Shown here: positions 24,255 to 32,649 of the stretch, piece by piece | Layout of the letters: each line of letters begins with the position of its first letter | How positions within the stretch are numbered: the stretch's first letter is position 1 | Source of the DNA: Herbaspirillum seropedicae | Lineage (GTDB): Bacteria; Pseudomonadota; Gammaproteobacteria; Burkholderiales; Burkholderiaceae_D | Length of the DNA stretch: 64,000 bases | Direction of reading: 5' to 3' | Assembly: GCF_001040945.1 (NCBI RefSeq) | Contig: NZ_CP011930.1 | Location: 2,147,704 to 2,211,703, forward strand | Notes under the pieces: model-generated | The model's input: only the letters and a program-made list of their open reading frames with translations | What the model was told of the DNA's origin: nothing | Database searches by the model: none | Made by a program: the position numbers and the translations under genes

Positions 24255-26012
24255 ATGTCCCTGAATCGACTGTTCCGGCTCATTTCCATCGCCTTGCTGC
24301 TGCTGTTCCTGGCATTTGCAGTCTCGCTGGTCTGGACCGAGTGGAACAGCTATCGCAACGGCGCCAACAGTGTGCCGGCCTTGCGTACGTTCAGGCTGGC
24401 GCTGGTGGCGCTGGAAAAACTGTCGGCCGAGCGGGGACCGGCCAATGCCTTCATGGGCGCGTCGGCCAGCCAGCGGGAGGCTGTCGCCGACAAGCTCAAG
24501 AACGCCCGGGCCGAGACCGACGCCGCCTTGGCAGCCTTGCGCCAGGCGCTGCAATCGCATCCCCGGCTGCGCCAGTCATGGTCGCTGGACAAGGTCAAGA
24601 CGGTCCAGCAGGCGCTGGAGCCGGCGCGTGCCGCCATCGACCGTATCGGCCGCCAGCCGGAGGCGGAGCGCAATAATGTCTATGTACTCTCGGCCGTGGG
24701 CGGCATGGTCGACATGATTCCACTGATGATCCGCGTGGCTTCGGAGCTTAGCAGCGAAGTCGATCATGCCGATCCGGAGTTGCGCGAGGGGCTGGCCGCC
24801 ATCCGTGCCGCCGCCAGCTTGCGCGAATACGCCGGGCAGGTCGGGTCGCGGTTTACGCCGGCCTTGATCGCCCATCGCAAGCTGACCCAGGACGAGGTCA
24901 TCGAGATCGGACGGCTCTACGGCCGCATCGAGTTGCTGCGCGGTCTGCTCAATACCCAGATGGCCAGCTACGTCCAGCGCCCGGAGTTCGCCCGCGCGCT
25001 GGAGCTGGTGGATAAGCAGTATTTCGACAATGGCTTCCAGTTCCTCGATTTCCTCTTGCAGACGGGTGTCGCCTCAGGCGACTACGGCCTGACCTCGGTG
25101 GACCTGTTCCGTTTCTACGTGCCACAGATGAAGTCCATCACCGACCTGCGCGATCTGCTGCTGGACGACATGATGGAGCAGGCTGAGCGCCACAACCGGC
25201 GCGCCCGTAACTACCTGCTGCTGGTGATCGCCGTGACGGTGGTGGCTTGCCTGTTCTTCCAGGTGCTGATGGTGCTGATCCGCCGCCGCGTGGTGCAGCC
25301 TCTGGTGCTGGCGACCGATCTGGTCTCAGGCCTGGTGGAGGGGCGGCTGGACCAGGAGATTCCGCAGCCCCGCTACGAGGACGAGATCAGCGCCATGATG
25401 CGGGCGCTCAAGGTGCTGCGCCAGCGCATGCGCGAACGCAACAGCCTGGCCCGCGAGCGCGAAGCGCTGATCACGCAATTGCAGACCTCTTCCAATACCG
25501 ATTTCCTGACCGGGGTCTTGAACCGTCGCGCCTTCTTTACCCATGGGCAGCAGCAGATGACCGTCGCCAAGCGCTACGGACGCGAACTGGCGGTGGTGCT
25601 GTTCGATATCGATCACTTCAAGCAGATCAATGATTCCTACGGCCACCAGGCCGGCGACGCCATCCTGCGCGGTGTGGCGCAGTCGGTGTCGCAGCTCTTG
25701 CGCAAGGTCGATGTGTTGGCGCGTTACGGCGGTGAGGAATTCATCATTCTCCTACCCGAATCCAGCCTGCTGCAGGCGGCCGCCGCCAGCGAAAAGCTGC
25801 GCGCGGCGCTGGCGGCGGGTGAATTCGAAATCGATGGTGGTCGCCGCATTCGTGTCACGGCCAGCTTCGGAGTAGCCGCCGAAAACGGCGGGCCGGGGCT
25901 GGAGCATCTGATCAAGCAGGCGGACATTGCGCTCTACCGCGCCAAGAAGCTGGGGCGCAATCGCGTCGAGCTGGCCGGCGAGGAGGAAGGCGTGGAAGGG
26001 GCGGGGACCTGA
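24255..26012 (+). CDS. Membrane-bound diguanylate cyclase (GGDEF) with a helical periplasmic sensor
   Basis: A 585-residue protein. TM1 is at about 6-25. A mostly helical periplasmic region of about 290 residues follows; its LEKLSAERGPANAFMG resembles nitrate/nitrite-sensing-type helical sensors, but the ligand is unknown. TM2 is at about 318-338, followed by a HAMP-like linker and a GGDEF domain at about 405-575. The active site is RYGGEEF near 490, and the inhibitory I-site RKVD sits five residues before it, so product feedback is expected. ATG 24255 fits the membrane topology. It ends eight bases from the convergent LacI-type gene. Confidence 0.93.
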   Translation: MSLNRLFRLISIALLLLFLAFAVSLVWTEWNSYRNGANSVPALRTFRLALVALEKLSAERGPANAFMGASASQREAVADKLKNARAETDAALAALRQALQSHPRLRQSWSLDKVKTVQQALEPARAAIDRIGRQPEAERNNVYVLSAVGGMVDMIPLMIRVASELSSEVDHADPELREGLAAIRAAASLREYAGQVGSRFTPALIAHRKLTQDEVIEIGRLYGRIELLRGLLNTQMASYVQRPEFARALELVDKQYFDNGFQFLDFLLQTGVASGDYGLTSVDLFRFYVPQMKSITDLRDLLLDDMMEQAERHNRRARNYLLLVIAVTVVACLFFQVLMVLIRRRVVQPLVLATDLVSGLVEGRLDQEIPQPRYEDEISAMMRALKVLRQRMRERNSLAREREALITQLQTSSNTDFLTGVLNRRAFFTHGQQQMTVAKRYGRELAVVLFDIDHFKQINDSYGHQAGDAILRGVAQSVSQLLRKVDVLARYGGEEFIILLPESSLLQAAAASEKLRAALAAGEFEIDGGRRIRVTASFGVAAENGGPGLEHLIKQADIALYRAKKLGRNRVELAGEEEGVEGAGT

Positions 26013-26020
26013 GCCGTGGC

Positions 26021-27043
26021 TCAGGTGCTGTCGCGCTCCAGGATGGAGTAGCCCAGGTCGTGTACCGCCTGGTCCAGGGGATCGCCATCGAAACGGGTCA
26101 GCAGCATCTCGGCTGCGGTGAGGCCGATCTGGTGTGCGCTGATCTGTACCGTGGTCAGCGCGGGCAGCACTTCGGTGGCAATCTCCAGGTTGGCGAAGCC
26201 GGCCAGCGCGATGCGACCGGGCACGGCGATGCCGCGCCGTGCACACTCCAGCGCCGCGCCCGCAGCGATCACATCATTGCTGAAGAAAGCGGCATCCACT
26301 TCCGGATGCTGGGTCAGCAGGCGGCCGATGGCTTCGCGCCCGGCCTGCAGGAAGGCGCCCATGGGCATCACCAGATGCACCGGTTCGGCTGCGCCATGGT
26401 GGCGTAGCGACTCGCGCAGTCCGGCTACCCGCGCCATCCCGCGCGGGTCGTCGCCGCCCACGAAGGCCATGCGCCGATATCCCTTCTGGTACAGGTAGTC
26501 CCCCATGGCGCGGCCAGCGGCGTGATTGTCGAAGCCGGCCAGCATGTCGATGGGCGTGTCAGTCAGGTCCCAGGTTTCCACGACCGGGATGCCGGCCGCC
26601 TTCAGACGCTGGCGAGTCATCGGTGAATGCTGTACGCCGGTGAGCACCAGGCCGTCGACGCGACGGCCGATGAAGACTTCTACCAGTCCCGTTTCCGCTT
26701 CTTCCGAATAATTGGTCTGGCCCAGCAGCAACTGGTATCCCTGCATGCACAATTGTTCCGACAGCCCACGCAGCGTCTCGGCAAAGATGGAGTGGCTGAT
26801 GGTGGGAACGATGGCTGCCACGATGCGGGTGCGCCGCGAGGCCAGTCCGCCGGCCAGCAGGTTGGGGATGTAGCCCATGCTGGCGATGAAGGCTTCGACG
26901 CGTTCGCGCGTGGCCGGCGAGACCTTTTCAGGGCTATTGATCACGCGCGAGACCGTGATGTGCGACACGCCGGCTGCGCGCGCGACGTCTTCCTTGGTCA
27001 CGGCGCGCGTTGGCATGGCAGGGGGCTCGGGTTTGTGGCTCAT
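26021..27043 (-). CDS. LacI-family transcriptional regulator
   Basis: A 340-residue repressor with the N-terminal LacI helix-turn-helix (TKEDVARAAGVSHITVSRVIN, about 16-36) and hinge helix (NLLAGGLASRRT), then a periplasmic-binding-protein-like sugar domain. The VPTISHSIFAETLRGLSEQL segment resembles the GntR/gluconate branch, but no sugar gene lies beside it, so the inducer is unknown. ATG 27043 fits the family. Convergent with the diguanylate cyclase gene; the next gene upstream is a MarR regulator on the same strand. Confidence 0.93.
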   Translation of the reverse strand: MSHKPEPPAMPTRAVTKEDVARAAGVSHITVSRVINSPEKVSPATRERVEAFIASMGYIPNLLAGGLASRRTRIVAAIVPTISHSIFAETLRGLSEQLCMQGYQLLLGQTNYSEEAETGLVEVFIGRRVDGLVLTGVQHSPMTRQRLKAAGIPVVETWDLTDTPIDMLAGFDNHAAGRAMGDYLYQKGYRRMAFVGGDDPRGMARVAGLRESLRHHGAAEPVHLVMPMGAFLQAGREAIGRLLTQHPEVDAAFFSNDVIAAGAALECARRGIAVPGRIALAGFANLEIATEVLPALTTVQISAHQIGLTAAEMLLTRFDGDPLDQAVHDLGYSILERDST

Positions 27044-27143
27044 CGTTGCGGTCTGTCAAAGAGGTTGCCGCAAGCATAACAGCAGCATGAGGGCAGCGCC
27101 CCCTGCGGACATCCACAGGCAGTCGCTGGCGCTGGGCCGCCTT

Positions 27144-27569
27144 CTAATCGCGGTCATTGAAGGCCGAGATGTGCGAGACCTGGAACACGCCGGACAAAGA
27201 CTGCAGCTCATTGCGATGCAATTGCGCCAGGCGGTGCAGGTATTGCTCCCCCAGGGTGGTCAGGCGGACCTGGACCAGGCGCTTGTCGCGGTCATCGGGC
27301 GTGCGGGTGACCAGGCCGGCCTTCACGCAGCGTGTGACCAGCGCCACCACGCCGTGGTGCTGGGATTGCAGCCGCTCGGCCAGTTCGCTGATGCTGGCCC
27401 AGTCGCGGCCGGGAAATCCCTTGATGTGCAGCAGCAGCAGGTATTGCAGGGGTGTGAGCCCCTCGCTCTGGGCTGCCTCCTCCGAAAAACGCAGGAAACG
27501 GCGCAATTGGTAGCGAAATTCCGACAGGGCTTCGAAATCATCCTTTTGCAGGCGGGATGGGCTTGTCAT
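27144..27569 (-). CDS. MarR-family transcriptional regulator
   Basis: A 141-residue winged-helix regulator with the MarR pattern: an N-terminal dimerisation helix, LTPLQYLLLLHI, the recognition region ISELAERLQSQHHGVVALVTRC and the wing DDRDKRLVQVRLT. ATG 27569 is used; the open frame further upstream is an antisense shadow of the next gene. It is divergent from the HPP-CBS gene across 150 bases, so that gene is its likely target. The AT-rich stretch near 27630-27650 with CATC-TTGT-GATG could be part of an operator, but it is too short to call. Confidence 0.9.
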   Translation of the reverse strand: MTSPSRLQKDDFEALSEFRYQLRRFLRFSEEAAQSEGLTPLQYLLLLHIKGFPGRDWASISELAERLQSQHHGVVALVTRCVKAGLVTRTPDDRDKRLVQVRLTTLGEQYLHRLAQLHRNELQSLSGVFQVSHISAFNDRD

Positions 27570-27719
27570 GGCTGCTGGCTCCATCCTTGGATGGAGGTGG
27601 AGGACGGCTCGACAGCGGGGAATCGGGACATATATATCATCTTGTGATGTAATTGCGGTCTGGCTGGCGCAGCGGGTGGCGGTGCGCATGGCCAATTCGT
27701 ATGAAACGTCGTCGCGGAA

Positions 27720-28922
27720 ATGGATATGCCGGATTCTATCTCGCTGTGGTTCAAAAGTTTTATTCCTGCCAAGGCCAATGTCGATCGCTTCGAGCGCATG
27801 CGCTCCTGCGCTGGCAGCCTCTTTGGCATCCTGCTGGTCGGTATGGTCAGCTATGCGGTGCTGCCGCACAAGGCCGGCACGATCTGGCTGATTGCGCCCA
27901 TGGGGGCGTCGGCGGTGCTCTTGTTTGCTGTGCCATCCAGTCCGCTGGCCCAGCCATGGTCCATCATCGGCGGCAACCTGTGCGCAGCGCTCATCGGCGT
28001 GACCTGCGCCAAGCTGGTGCCGGAGCCGGCCCTGGCAGCGGCCTTGGCCATTGCCCTGGCCATCGGTGCGATGTTCTATCTGCGTTGCATCCATCCGCCC
28101 AGCGGCGCGGTCGCGCTCACCGCAGTGTTGGGTGGGCCGGCGGTGCAGGCCATGGGGTATGGCTTCGTGCTCTCGCCGGTATTGCTCAATTCGGTGCTGC
28201 TGCTGGCCACGGCGCTGTTCTTCAACAATGCCAGCGGTCGCCGCTACCCGCATGCCCAGCAGAGCGCCGCGCCTCATCCGCACCATACGCGGGATGAATT
28301 GCCGATCACGCGGCTGGGCTTTTCCCATGAGGACCTGGACGAGGTGCTCAAGCGCTACAACCAGGTGCTCGACATCGGCCGGGATGACCTGGAAGAAATC
28401 TTCTTGCAGACCGAGATGCGCGCCTATCACCGCCGTTTCGGCCAGACCCTGTGCGCCTCGGTGATGTCGCGCGATGTGGTGGCGGTGGAGTTTGCCACCG
28501 GCCTTGATGAGGCCTGGCGACTCTTGCAGGCGCATCGCCTGCGCGCCTTGCCGGTCATTGATCGCGGCCGCCATGTCATCGGCATCATCAGTCGCAGCGA
28601 TTTCCTGGAGCATGCCGGCGTGGAGGTGCATACCGGCCTGACGGCGCAATTGAGGGCGCTGCTGCATCGCGTGCCGCTGCTTCATTCCGACAAGCCTGAA
28701 GTGGTCGGGCAGATCATGAGCCGGCCGGTGGTGACGGCCCAGGTCGATACGCCGCTGCTGGAGCTGGTGCCGCGCATGGCTGATGGCCTGCATCAGATTC
28801 CCGTCGTCCAGGCGGACGGCAAGCTGGCGGGCATGCTGACCCAGTCGGACATGATTGCCGCCCTGTATGAAAAGAACCTGGCCGCGGCGCGCAGCGGGCC
28901 AAGCTTGCGCAGTGCGGCTTGA
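27720..28922 (+). CDS. HPP-family membrane protein with two CBS domains
   Basis: A 400-residue inner-membrane protein. Residues about 28-190 form the HPP domain with several hydrophobic helices and the naming motif in CIHPPSGAVALTAVLGGP. The C-terminal half is cytoplasmic with two CBS motifs: MSRDVVAVEF...LPVIDRGRHVIGIISRSDFL and MSRPVVTAQV...IPVVQADGKLAGMLTQSDMI. HPP proteins have been linked to nitrite transport in cyanobacteria and chloroplasts; here the substrate is unknown. The CBS pair suggests gating by adenine nucleotides. ATG 27720 or ATG 27726 may be the start; neither has a clear ribosome site. Confidence 0.9.
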   Translation: MDMPDSISLWFKSFIPAKANVDRFERMRSCAGSLFGILLVGMVSYAVLPHKAGTIWLIAPMGASAVLLFAVPSSPLAQPWSIIGGNLCAALIGVTCAKLVPEPALAAALAIALAIGAMFYLRCIHPPSGAVALTAVLGGPAVQAMGYGFVLSPVLLNSVLLLATALFFNNASGRRYPHAQQSAAPHPHHTRDELPITRLGFSHEDLDEVLKRYNQVLDIGRDDLEEIFLQTEMRAYHRRFGQTLCASVMSRDVVAVEFATGLDEAWRLLQAHRLRALPVIDRGRHVIGIISRSDFLEHAGVEVHTGLTAQLRALLHRVPLLHSDKPEVVGQIMSRPVVTAQVDTPLLELVPRMADGLHQIPVVQADGKLAGMLTQSDMIAALYEKNLAAARSGPSLRSAA

Positions 28923-28996
28923 CAGGTCGGGCGGGCAGGGGGATTCTGCTGCGATGGCGGCAGTCGCCGCTGGAGTGGACACGCAAGGAGAAGCTG

Positions 28997-29122
28997 ATGA
29001 GAACCAAGGCGTTGCTGATGCTGCTGTCGGCCATGCTGGTGCTGCAGGCTTGCCAGCGCCAGGAGGCCAATCCGCCCAAGCCGGTCACCTCGGCGCTGGA
29101 AGCTTCGATGGATGCCGGTTGA
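28997..29122 (+). CDS. Small lipoprotein of 41 residues
   Basis: ATG 28997 has a perfect AAGGAG six bases upstream. The product begins with a basic N-region (MRTKALL), a hydrophobic core and the lipobox LQAC at about 16-19, leaving a mature peptide of only 23 residues (QRQEANPPKPVTSALEASMD...). Size resembles entericidin-class peptides, but I see no sequence match. It lies 74 bases after the HPP-CBS gene and may be co-transcribed with it. Coding status rests on the ribosome site plus the lipoprotein signal. Confidence 0.65.
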   Translation: MRTKALLMLLSAMLVLQACQRQEANPPKPVTSALEASMDAG

Positions 29123-29135
29123 GGGGGGTAACTGG

Positions 29136-29187
29136 ATGGGGTGAGAGAGTAGGGGCGTTGATGGGGTGAGAGAGAGTAGGGGCGTTG
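29136..29187. repeat. Two-copy tandem repeat of 25 and 27 bases
   Basis: The unit beginning ATGGGGTGAGAGAG and ending GGGGCGTTG occurs at 29136-29160 and again at 29161-29187, where an extra AG pair has been inserted; a third copy begins (ATGGGG) at 29188. It looks like recent slippage in noncoding DNA just after the small lipoprotein gene. Confidence 0.9.
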
Positions 29188-29197
29188 ATGGGGCTGT

Positions 29198-29343
29198 CAG
29201 ATATTTTTCTTGTGAATATCTGCTATTGCCACAATAAAGCAGACGTGATGGGCGAGGATGACTATAGTTGCACCTGTCTCCTCCAATCTCCTCCTTAAGA
29301 AATTGGATTCAAGCCCGCACCTCTTGGTCGCGGGCTTTTTTTT
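29198..29343 (+). ncRNA. Candidate small RNA with an anti-Shine-Dalgarno hairpin loop
   Basis: No protein gene is supported here, yet the stretch ends in a strong intrinsic terminator (29311-29343). Before it, stem CCAAT/ATTGG (29283-29287 with 29302-29306) exposes a 14-base loop containing CTCCTCCTT, complementary to a Shine-Dalgarno sequence; an additional TCTCCTCC copy sits at 29277-29284. An 8-bp hairpin (29198-29205 with 29215-29222) lies at the left end. A possible promoter is TTGTGA 29210-29215 and AATAAA 29233-29238 with a 17-base spacer, which would give an RNA of about 100 bases. Such CU-rich loops are known from several bacterial small RNA families. Existence and boundaries are unproven. 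Confidence 0.5.
29311..29343 (+). terminator. Rho-independent terminator without an assigned gene
   Basis: An 8-bp stem (29311-29318 with 29330-29337) runs into an eight-to-nine-T tract. The nearest upstream gene ends 188 bases before it, so it may belong to the candidate small RNA. Confidence 0.85.
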
Positions 29344-29488
29344 GCCTTTTTCTTCTTTTGCCGTCGCGCTGGAGTGATTGTCCCTTCCGGCATCAGGGCC
29401 GGGGATGCGCCGCTTCTTGGTAAGATGGCGTGTGCAGCGCCGGGATCCACGGGTGCGCTGCTTCATGTCATTCGTTCAGAACACCTCA

Positions 29489-29707
29489 ATGTCTTCAGCT
29501 TCCGTCTCCCCCTCGTCGCCCCAGCCCCTGCCTGAGCGGCCCGACACGCCTTGCGTGGCGGTCTGTTCCACGACCTTTGATGACGTCTGCCGCGGTTGCG
29601 GCCGTACCGTCGATGAGGTGGCGCAATGGGTCTTCATGGATGTGGAGCAGCGTGAGCGGGTGTGGCAGCGCATCCTGGCGCAGGGTTACCCGCGTCGCAA
29701 TTACTGA
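29489..29707 (+). CDS. DUF1289 family protein
   Basis: A small cysteine-containing protein of 72 residues from this start. The DUF1289 pattern is clear: TPCVAVCSTTFDDVCRGCGRTVDEVAQW followed by a helical tail, with four cysteines that may bind metal. Function is unknown. ATG 29465 is an equally possible start; neither has a convincing ribosome site. Its end overlaps the end of the convergent maf-type gene by seven bases. Confidence 0.85.
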   Translation: MSSASVSPSSPQPLPERPDTPCVAVCSTTFDDVCRGCGRTVDEVAQWVFMDVEQRERVWQRILAQGYPRRNY

Positions 29708-30336
29708 GGCGCGGTCAGTCCGAAAAATCCCACGCCCGCCTGGCGCAGCATCGTGGTCAGGGCAATGAGCGGTAGCCCGGTCAAGGCAGTGGGGTCGTCG
29801 CTGCGGATGCTTTCCAGGATGGCAATGCCCAGGCCTTCGTTCTTGGCGCTGCCGGCGCAGTCGTAGGGTTGTTCGATGTGCAGGTAGGCATCGAGCTCGG
29901 CGTCGGAGAGGTCGCGCATGCGCACCAGGGTTTGCACATTGCAGAGCTGGGCTGCCTGGGCGGCGTCAGTGCGGCGGCCATCCCACAGACACAATGCGGT
30001 ATGGAAGATCACTTCGCGTCCGCGCATCATCTGCAGTTGTCTCAAGGCATTGGCGTGATTGCCGGGTTTGCCGATCTGCTGTCCATCCAGCGTGGCTACC
30101 TGGTCCGAGCCGATCACCAGGGCGGCGCCAGCGCGCGCGGCAATGGCGGCCGCTTTTGCACGGGCCAGCCTGAGCGCGGTCGCTTCCGGCGTCTCGCCGG
30201 CCTGCGGCGTTTCATCGATATCTGGCGTCATGGTCTCGAAGGGTAGGCCCAGGCGCTCCAGCAGTTGTTTGCGGTACACCGAGCTGGAGCCCAGGATGAG
30301 GCGGGTGGTGGGAGCGGTGAAGTGGGAATGCGACAT
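29701..30336 (-). CDS. Maf/YceF-type nucleotide pyrophosphatase
   Basis: A 211-residue house-cleaning enzyme that hydrolyses non-canonical nucleotides, most likely 7-methyl-GTP for the YceF group. Seen are the N-terminal LILGSSSVYRKQLLERLG, DIDE near 45, the catalytic SDQVATLDGQQIGKPG and the C-terminal region CAGSAKNEGLGIAIL. Location next to yceD-rpmF-plsX-fabH is the standard arrangement for yceF. ATG 30336 matches family N-termini, though upstream in-frame starts exist. Confidence 0.92.
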   Translation of the reverse strand: MSHSHFTAPTTRLILGSSSVYRKQLLERLGLPFETMTPDIDETPQAGETPEATALRLARAKAAAIAARAGAALVIGSDQVATLDGQQIGKPGNHANALRQLQMMRGREVIFHTALCLWDGRRTDAAQAAQLCNVQTLVRMRDLSDAELDAYLHIEQPYDCAGSAKNEGLGIAILESIRSDDPTALTGLPLIALTTMLRQAGVGFFGLTAPQ

Positions 30337-30465
30337 GGTCAGGAGCGGGAAGGGATGGGTTTGCGGGGTAATCGTCCTCATTGCCCGAAGATGGGCGCAG
30401 AAGCCTTGCATCAGGCCGCGTCAAGATATTTTTTGCGAGAAATTCGCAAACGCCGCGCTAAGGCT

Positions 30466-30495
30466 TTGACTGGTAAGGAAATTTTCTGTTATTAT
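30466..30495 (+). promoter_or_regulatory. Promoter of yceD-rpmF
   Basis: TTGACT at 30466-30471 and TATTAT at 30490-30495, with an 18-base spacer, lie about 30 bases before the yceD start codon. Confidence 0.65.
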
Positions 30496-30523
30496 CGCAG
30501 GTTTTCCGGATTCTGCTTTGGCT

Positions 30524-31024
30524 ATGAATGCATTTGTGATCGACGCGTTCGACTTCTGTCGGCTGAAACAGCAGGCACAGGGCGAGATTCCGGTTGCTGA
30601 ATTAGGTCGTCTGGCGCAAGAGACGGTTGACCGTTCCGGCACGATTCGTTGGGCTCTGTCCGGCGATATCGACAAGCTGGGGCATGCTCAACTCAGTCTG
30701 GCAGTGTCGGGTGCAGTTAATCTGATCTGTCAGCGTTGCCTGACGGCATTGAATTTCGAGATTGATTCGAAGTCGCTGCTGGTATTGGCAAAAGATGAGG
30801 CCCAGGCCGACGCAATCGAAGAACTGCTCGATGATGACGAGATCGATGTCATTGTCGGTTCGGCAGCCTTCGATGTGAACTACCTGATCGAGGACGAAGC
30901 GTTGCTGGCTCTGCCGGTGGCGCCCAAGCATGACAAGTGTCCCGAGGGTGGTAGTGCGGCGGTCGAGGCCAAAAGTGCTGAACGGGCTTCCCCGTTTGAG
31001 GTACTGAAGAAGTTGAAGCAGTAA
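30524..31024 (+). CDS. yceD: YceD/DUF177 family protein (23S rRNA accumulation protein)
   Basis: A 166-residue acidic protein. DUF177 proteins affect 23S rRNA levels in E. coli and plants. The conserved ICQRCL cysteine motif (about 69-74) and the acidic LLDDDEIDVI with FDVNYLIEDEALLALPVAPKH are present. The start ATG 30524 follows a good promoter. It is upstream of rpmF and the fatty acid genes, the typical yceD-rpmF-plsX-fab order. Confidence 0.92.
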   Translation: MNAFVIDAFDFCRLKQQAQGEIPVAELGRLAQETVDRSGTIRWALSGDIDKLGHAQLSLAVSGAVNLICQRCLTALNFEIDSKSLLVLAKDEAQADAIEELLDDDEIDVIVGSAAFDVNYLIEDEALLALPVAPKHDKCPEGGSAAVEAKSAERASPFEVLKKLKQ

Positions 31025-31131
31025 TTGTTTGGGGATGTCTGGCAGGTGCCGGGCAGCGGCACAGCGGGTTTACGGAAACCTGGATCCGGTGTGTTAAAAT
31101 TTTCAATCTTAAGTAAGGTTTAGGAGTAATC

Positions 31132-31314
31132 ATGGCCGTTCAACAGAACAAAAAGACCCCGTCCAAGCGCGGTATGCACCGTGCACACGACTTTCTGACT
31201 GCACCCCCGCTGGCTGTGGAGCCGACGACTGGTGAAACCCACCTGCGTCACCACATCAGCCCCAACGGTTTCTACCGTGGTCGCAAGGTGCTGAAGACCA
31301 AGAACGACGAGTAA
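31132..31314 (+). CDS. rpmF: 50S ribosomal protein L32
   Basis: A 60-residue basic ribosomal protein with the family N-terminus [20 protein letters not shown] and [14 protein letters not shown] near the end. Zinc-binding cysteines are absent, as usual in proteobacterial L32. TAGGAG lies six bases before ATG 31132. It is followed by a terminator. Confidence 0.98.
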   Translation: MAVQQNKKTPSKRGMHRAHDFLTAPPLAVEPTTGETHLRHHISPNGFYRGRKVLKTKNDE

Positions 31315-31344
31315 TCTCATTCATTGAGCTTGCTGTTTTTGGAG

Positions 31345-31398
31345 AAAAGCGGCGCAATGAGCTTCTGTTCAAGGAGGTTCATTTTGCGCCGCTTTTTT
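31345..31398 (+). terminator. Rho-independent terminator of rpmF
   Basis: A 13-bp stem (31345-31357 with 31384-31396) encloses a 26-base loop and ends in a T run, 30 bases after rpmF. It separates rpmF from plsX, so the fab genes need a separate promoter or readthrough. Confidence 0.85.
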
Positions 31399-31534
31399 AT
31401 GTCCGCGACATCCGTGTGCGGATCCGCCTGCCTGCTTGCGTGAACCTTCATCTGGCGCATTGTCCGAGTGTGCCAGTTTGAACGGTCTCCAAACTGCCTC
31501 ATAATGTGGGCTGGCAAGGCTCTGAATCAAATCG

Positions 31535-32632
31535 ATGACAATCAAAATTTCAATCGACTGCATGGGTGGCGATCATGGCCCGTCAGTCACTCTTCCGGCC
31601 GCTGCCTCCTTCCTCAAGCGCCAATCTGATGCGGAGCTGATCCTGGTCGGCCAGGAAGCCGTGCTGCAGCCGCTGTTGAAGAAATACAAGCTGGCCGGCG
31701 AAGCCCGCATCCGTATCCACAACGCCACTGAAGTGGTGACCATGGAAGATCCGGTCGAGGTGGCCCTGCGCCGCAAGAAGGATTCTTCCCTGCGCGTGGC
31801 CGTGACCCTGGTCAAGGACGGGCAGGCCCAGGCGGCCGTGTCGGCCGGCAATACCGGCGCGCTCATGGCGGTGTCGCGCTATGTCCTGAAGACCTTGCCG
31901 GGCGTTGACCGTCCGGCGATCTGCACCATCCTGCCCAACCAGAAGGATGGCCCCACCTACATGCTCGACCTCGGCGCCAATGTCGACTGCGAGCCACAGC
32001 ATTTACATCAATTTGCACTGATGGGCTCGGCCCTGGTGGCGGTCATGGAAGGCAAGGCCAAGCCGACGGTCGGCCTCTTGAACGTGGGCGAGGAAGACAT
32101 GAAGGGCAACGAGTTGGTCAAGGCGACTGCCGGCCTGCTGCGCGCGGATCATGAGAAGGGTATCCTCAACTTCTACGGCAACGTGGAAGGCAACGACATC
32201 TTCGAAGGCACCACCGATCTGGTGGTCTGCGACGGTTTCGTGGGCAATGTGACGCTGAAGGCCTCCGAAGGCCTGGGGCGCTTCGTCAAGCAGGTGCTCA
32301 CCAGTGAATTCAAGAAGGGCTTGGTCAACAAGCTGGGCGCATTGATCGCCTATGGCGCCATCAAGGCGCTGTCGCGCCGGCTCAATCCTTCCCGTTACAA
32401 TGGCGCCAGCCTGCTGGGGCTGAAGGGACTGGTCTTCAAGAGCCACGGTGGCGCCGATGTGTATGCGTTTGAATGGGCCATCCGCCGCGCCTACGACGCG
32501 GCCAAGTACGATGTGCTGGCCCGTATTGCCGCCAGCATGGCGGAGCTGATGCCCCAGGGACAGGGGCGCACGGCCGAGGCCGCAGCACTGGCTTCCGAGC
32601 CGGCGCCGGTCTCGCTGGATCAACCGAACTAA
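31535..32632 (+). CDS. plsX: Phosphate acyltransferase PlsX
   Basis: A 365-residue enzyme that converts acyl-ACP and phosphate to acyl-phosphate, the first step towards phosphatidic acid by the PlsX/PlsY route. Family landmarks seen are [11 protein letters not shown] at the start, [23 protein letters not shown] and [15 protein letters not shown]. It is followed after 17 bases by fabH. A short alanine-rich tail extends beyond the core. Confidence 0.97.
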   Translation: MTIKISIDCMGGDHGPSVTLPAAASFLKRQSDAELILVGQEAVLQPLLKKYKLAGEARIRIHNATEVVTMEDPVEVALRRKKDSSLRVAVTLVKDGQAQAAVSAGNTGALMAVSRYVLKTLPGVDRPAICTILPNQKDGPTYMLDLGANVDCEPQHLHQFALMGSALVAVMEGKAKPTVGLLNVGEEDMKGNELVKATAGLLRADHEKGILNFYGNVEGNDIFEGTTDLVVCDGFVGNVTLKASEGLGRFVKQVLTSEFKKGLVNKLGALIAYGAIKALSRRLNPSRYNGASLLGLKGLVFKSHGGADVYAFEWAIRRAYDAAKYDVLARIAASMAELMPQGQGRTAEAAALASEPAPVSLDQPN

Positions 32633-32649
32633 CAGAGCAAGAAGACGGC

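Noticed and set aside
27625..27660. MarR operator in the divergent gap
   Set aside because: Only a 4-bp CATC/GATG repeat is seen, too short to be meaningful.
29197..29466. 89-codon minus-strand open frame over the candidate small RNA
   Set aside because: Lys/Arg-rich, no ribosome site, no family pattern, and it reads through the hairpins and terminator.
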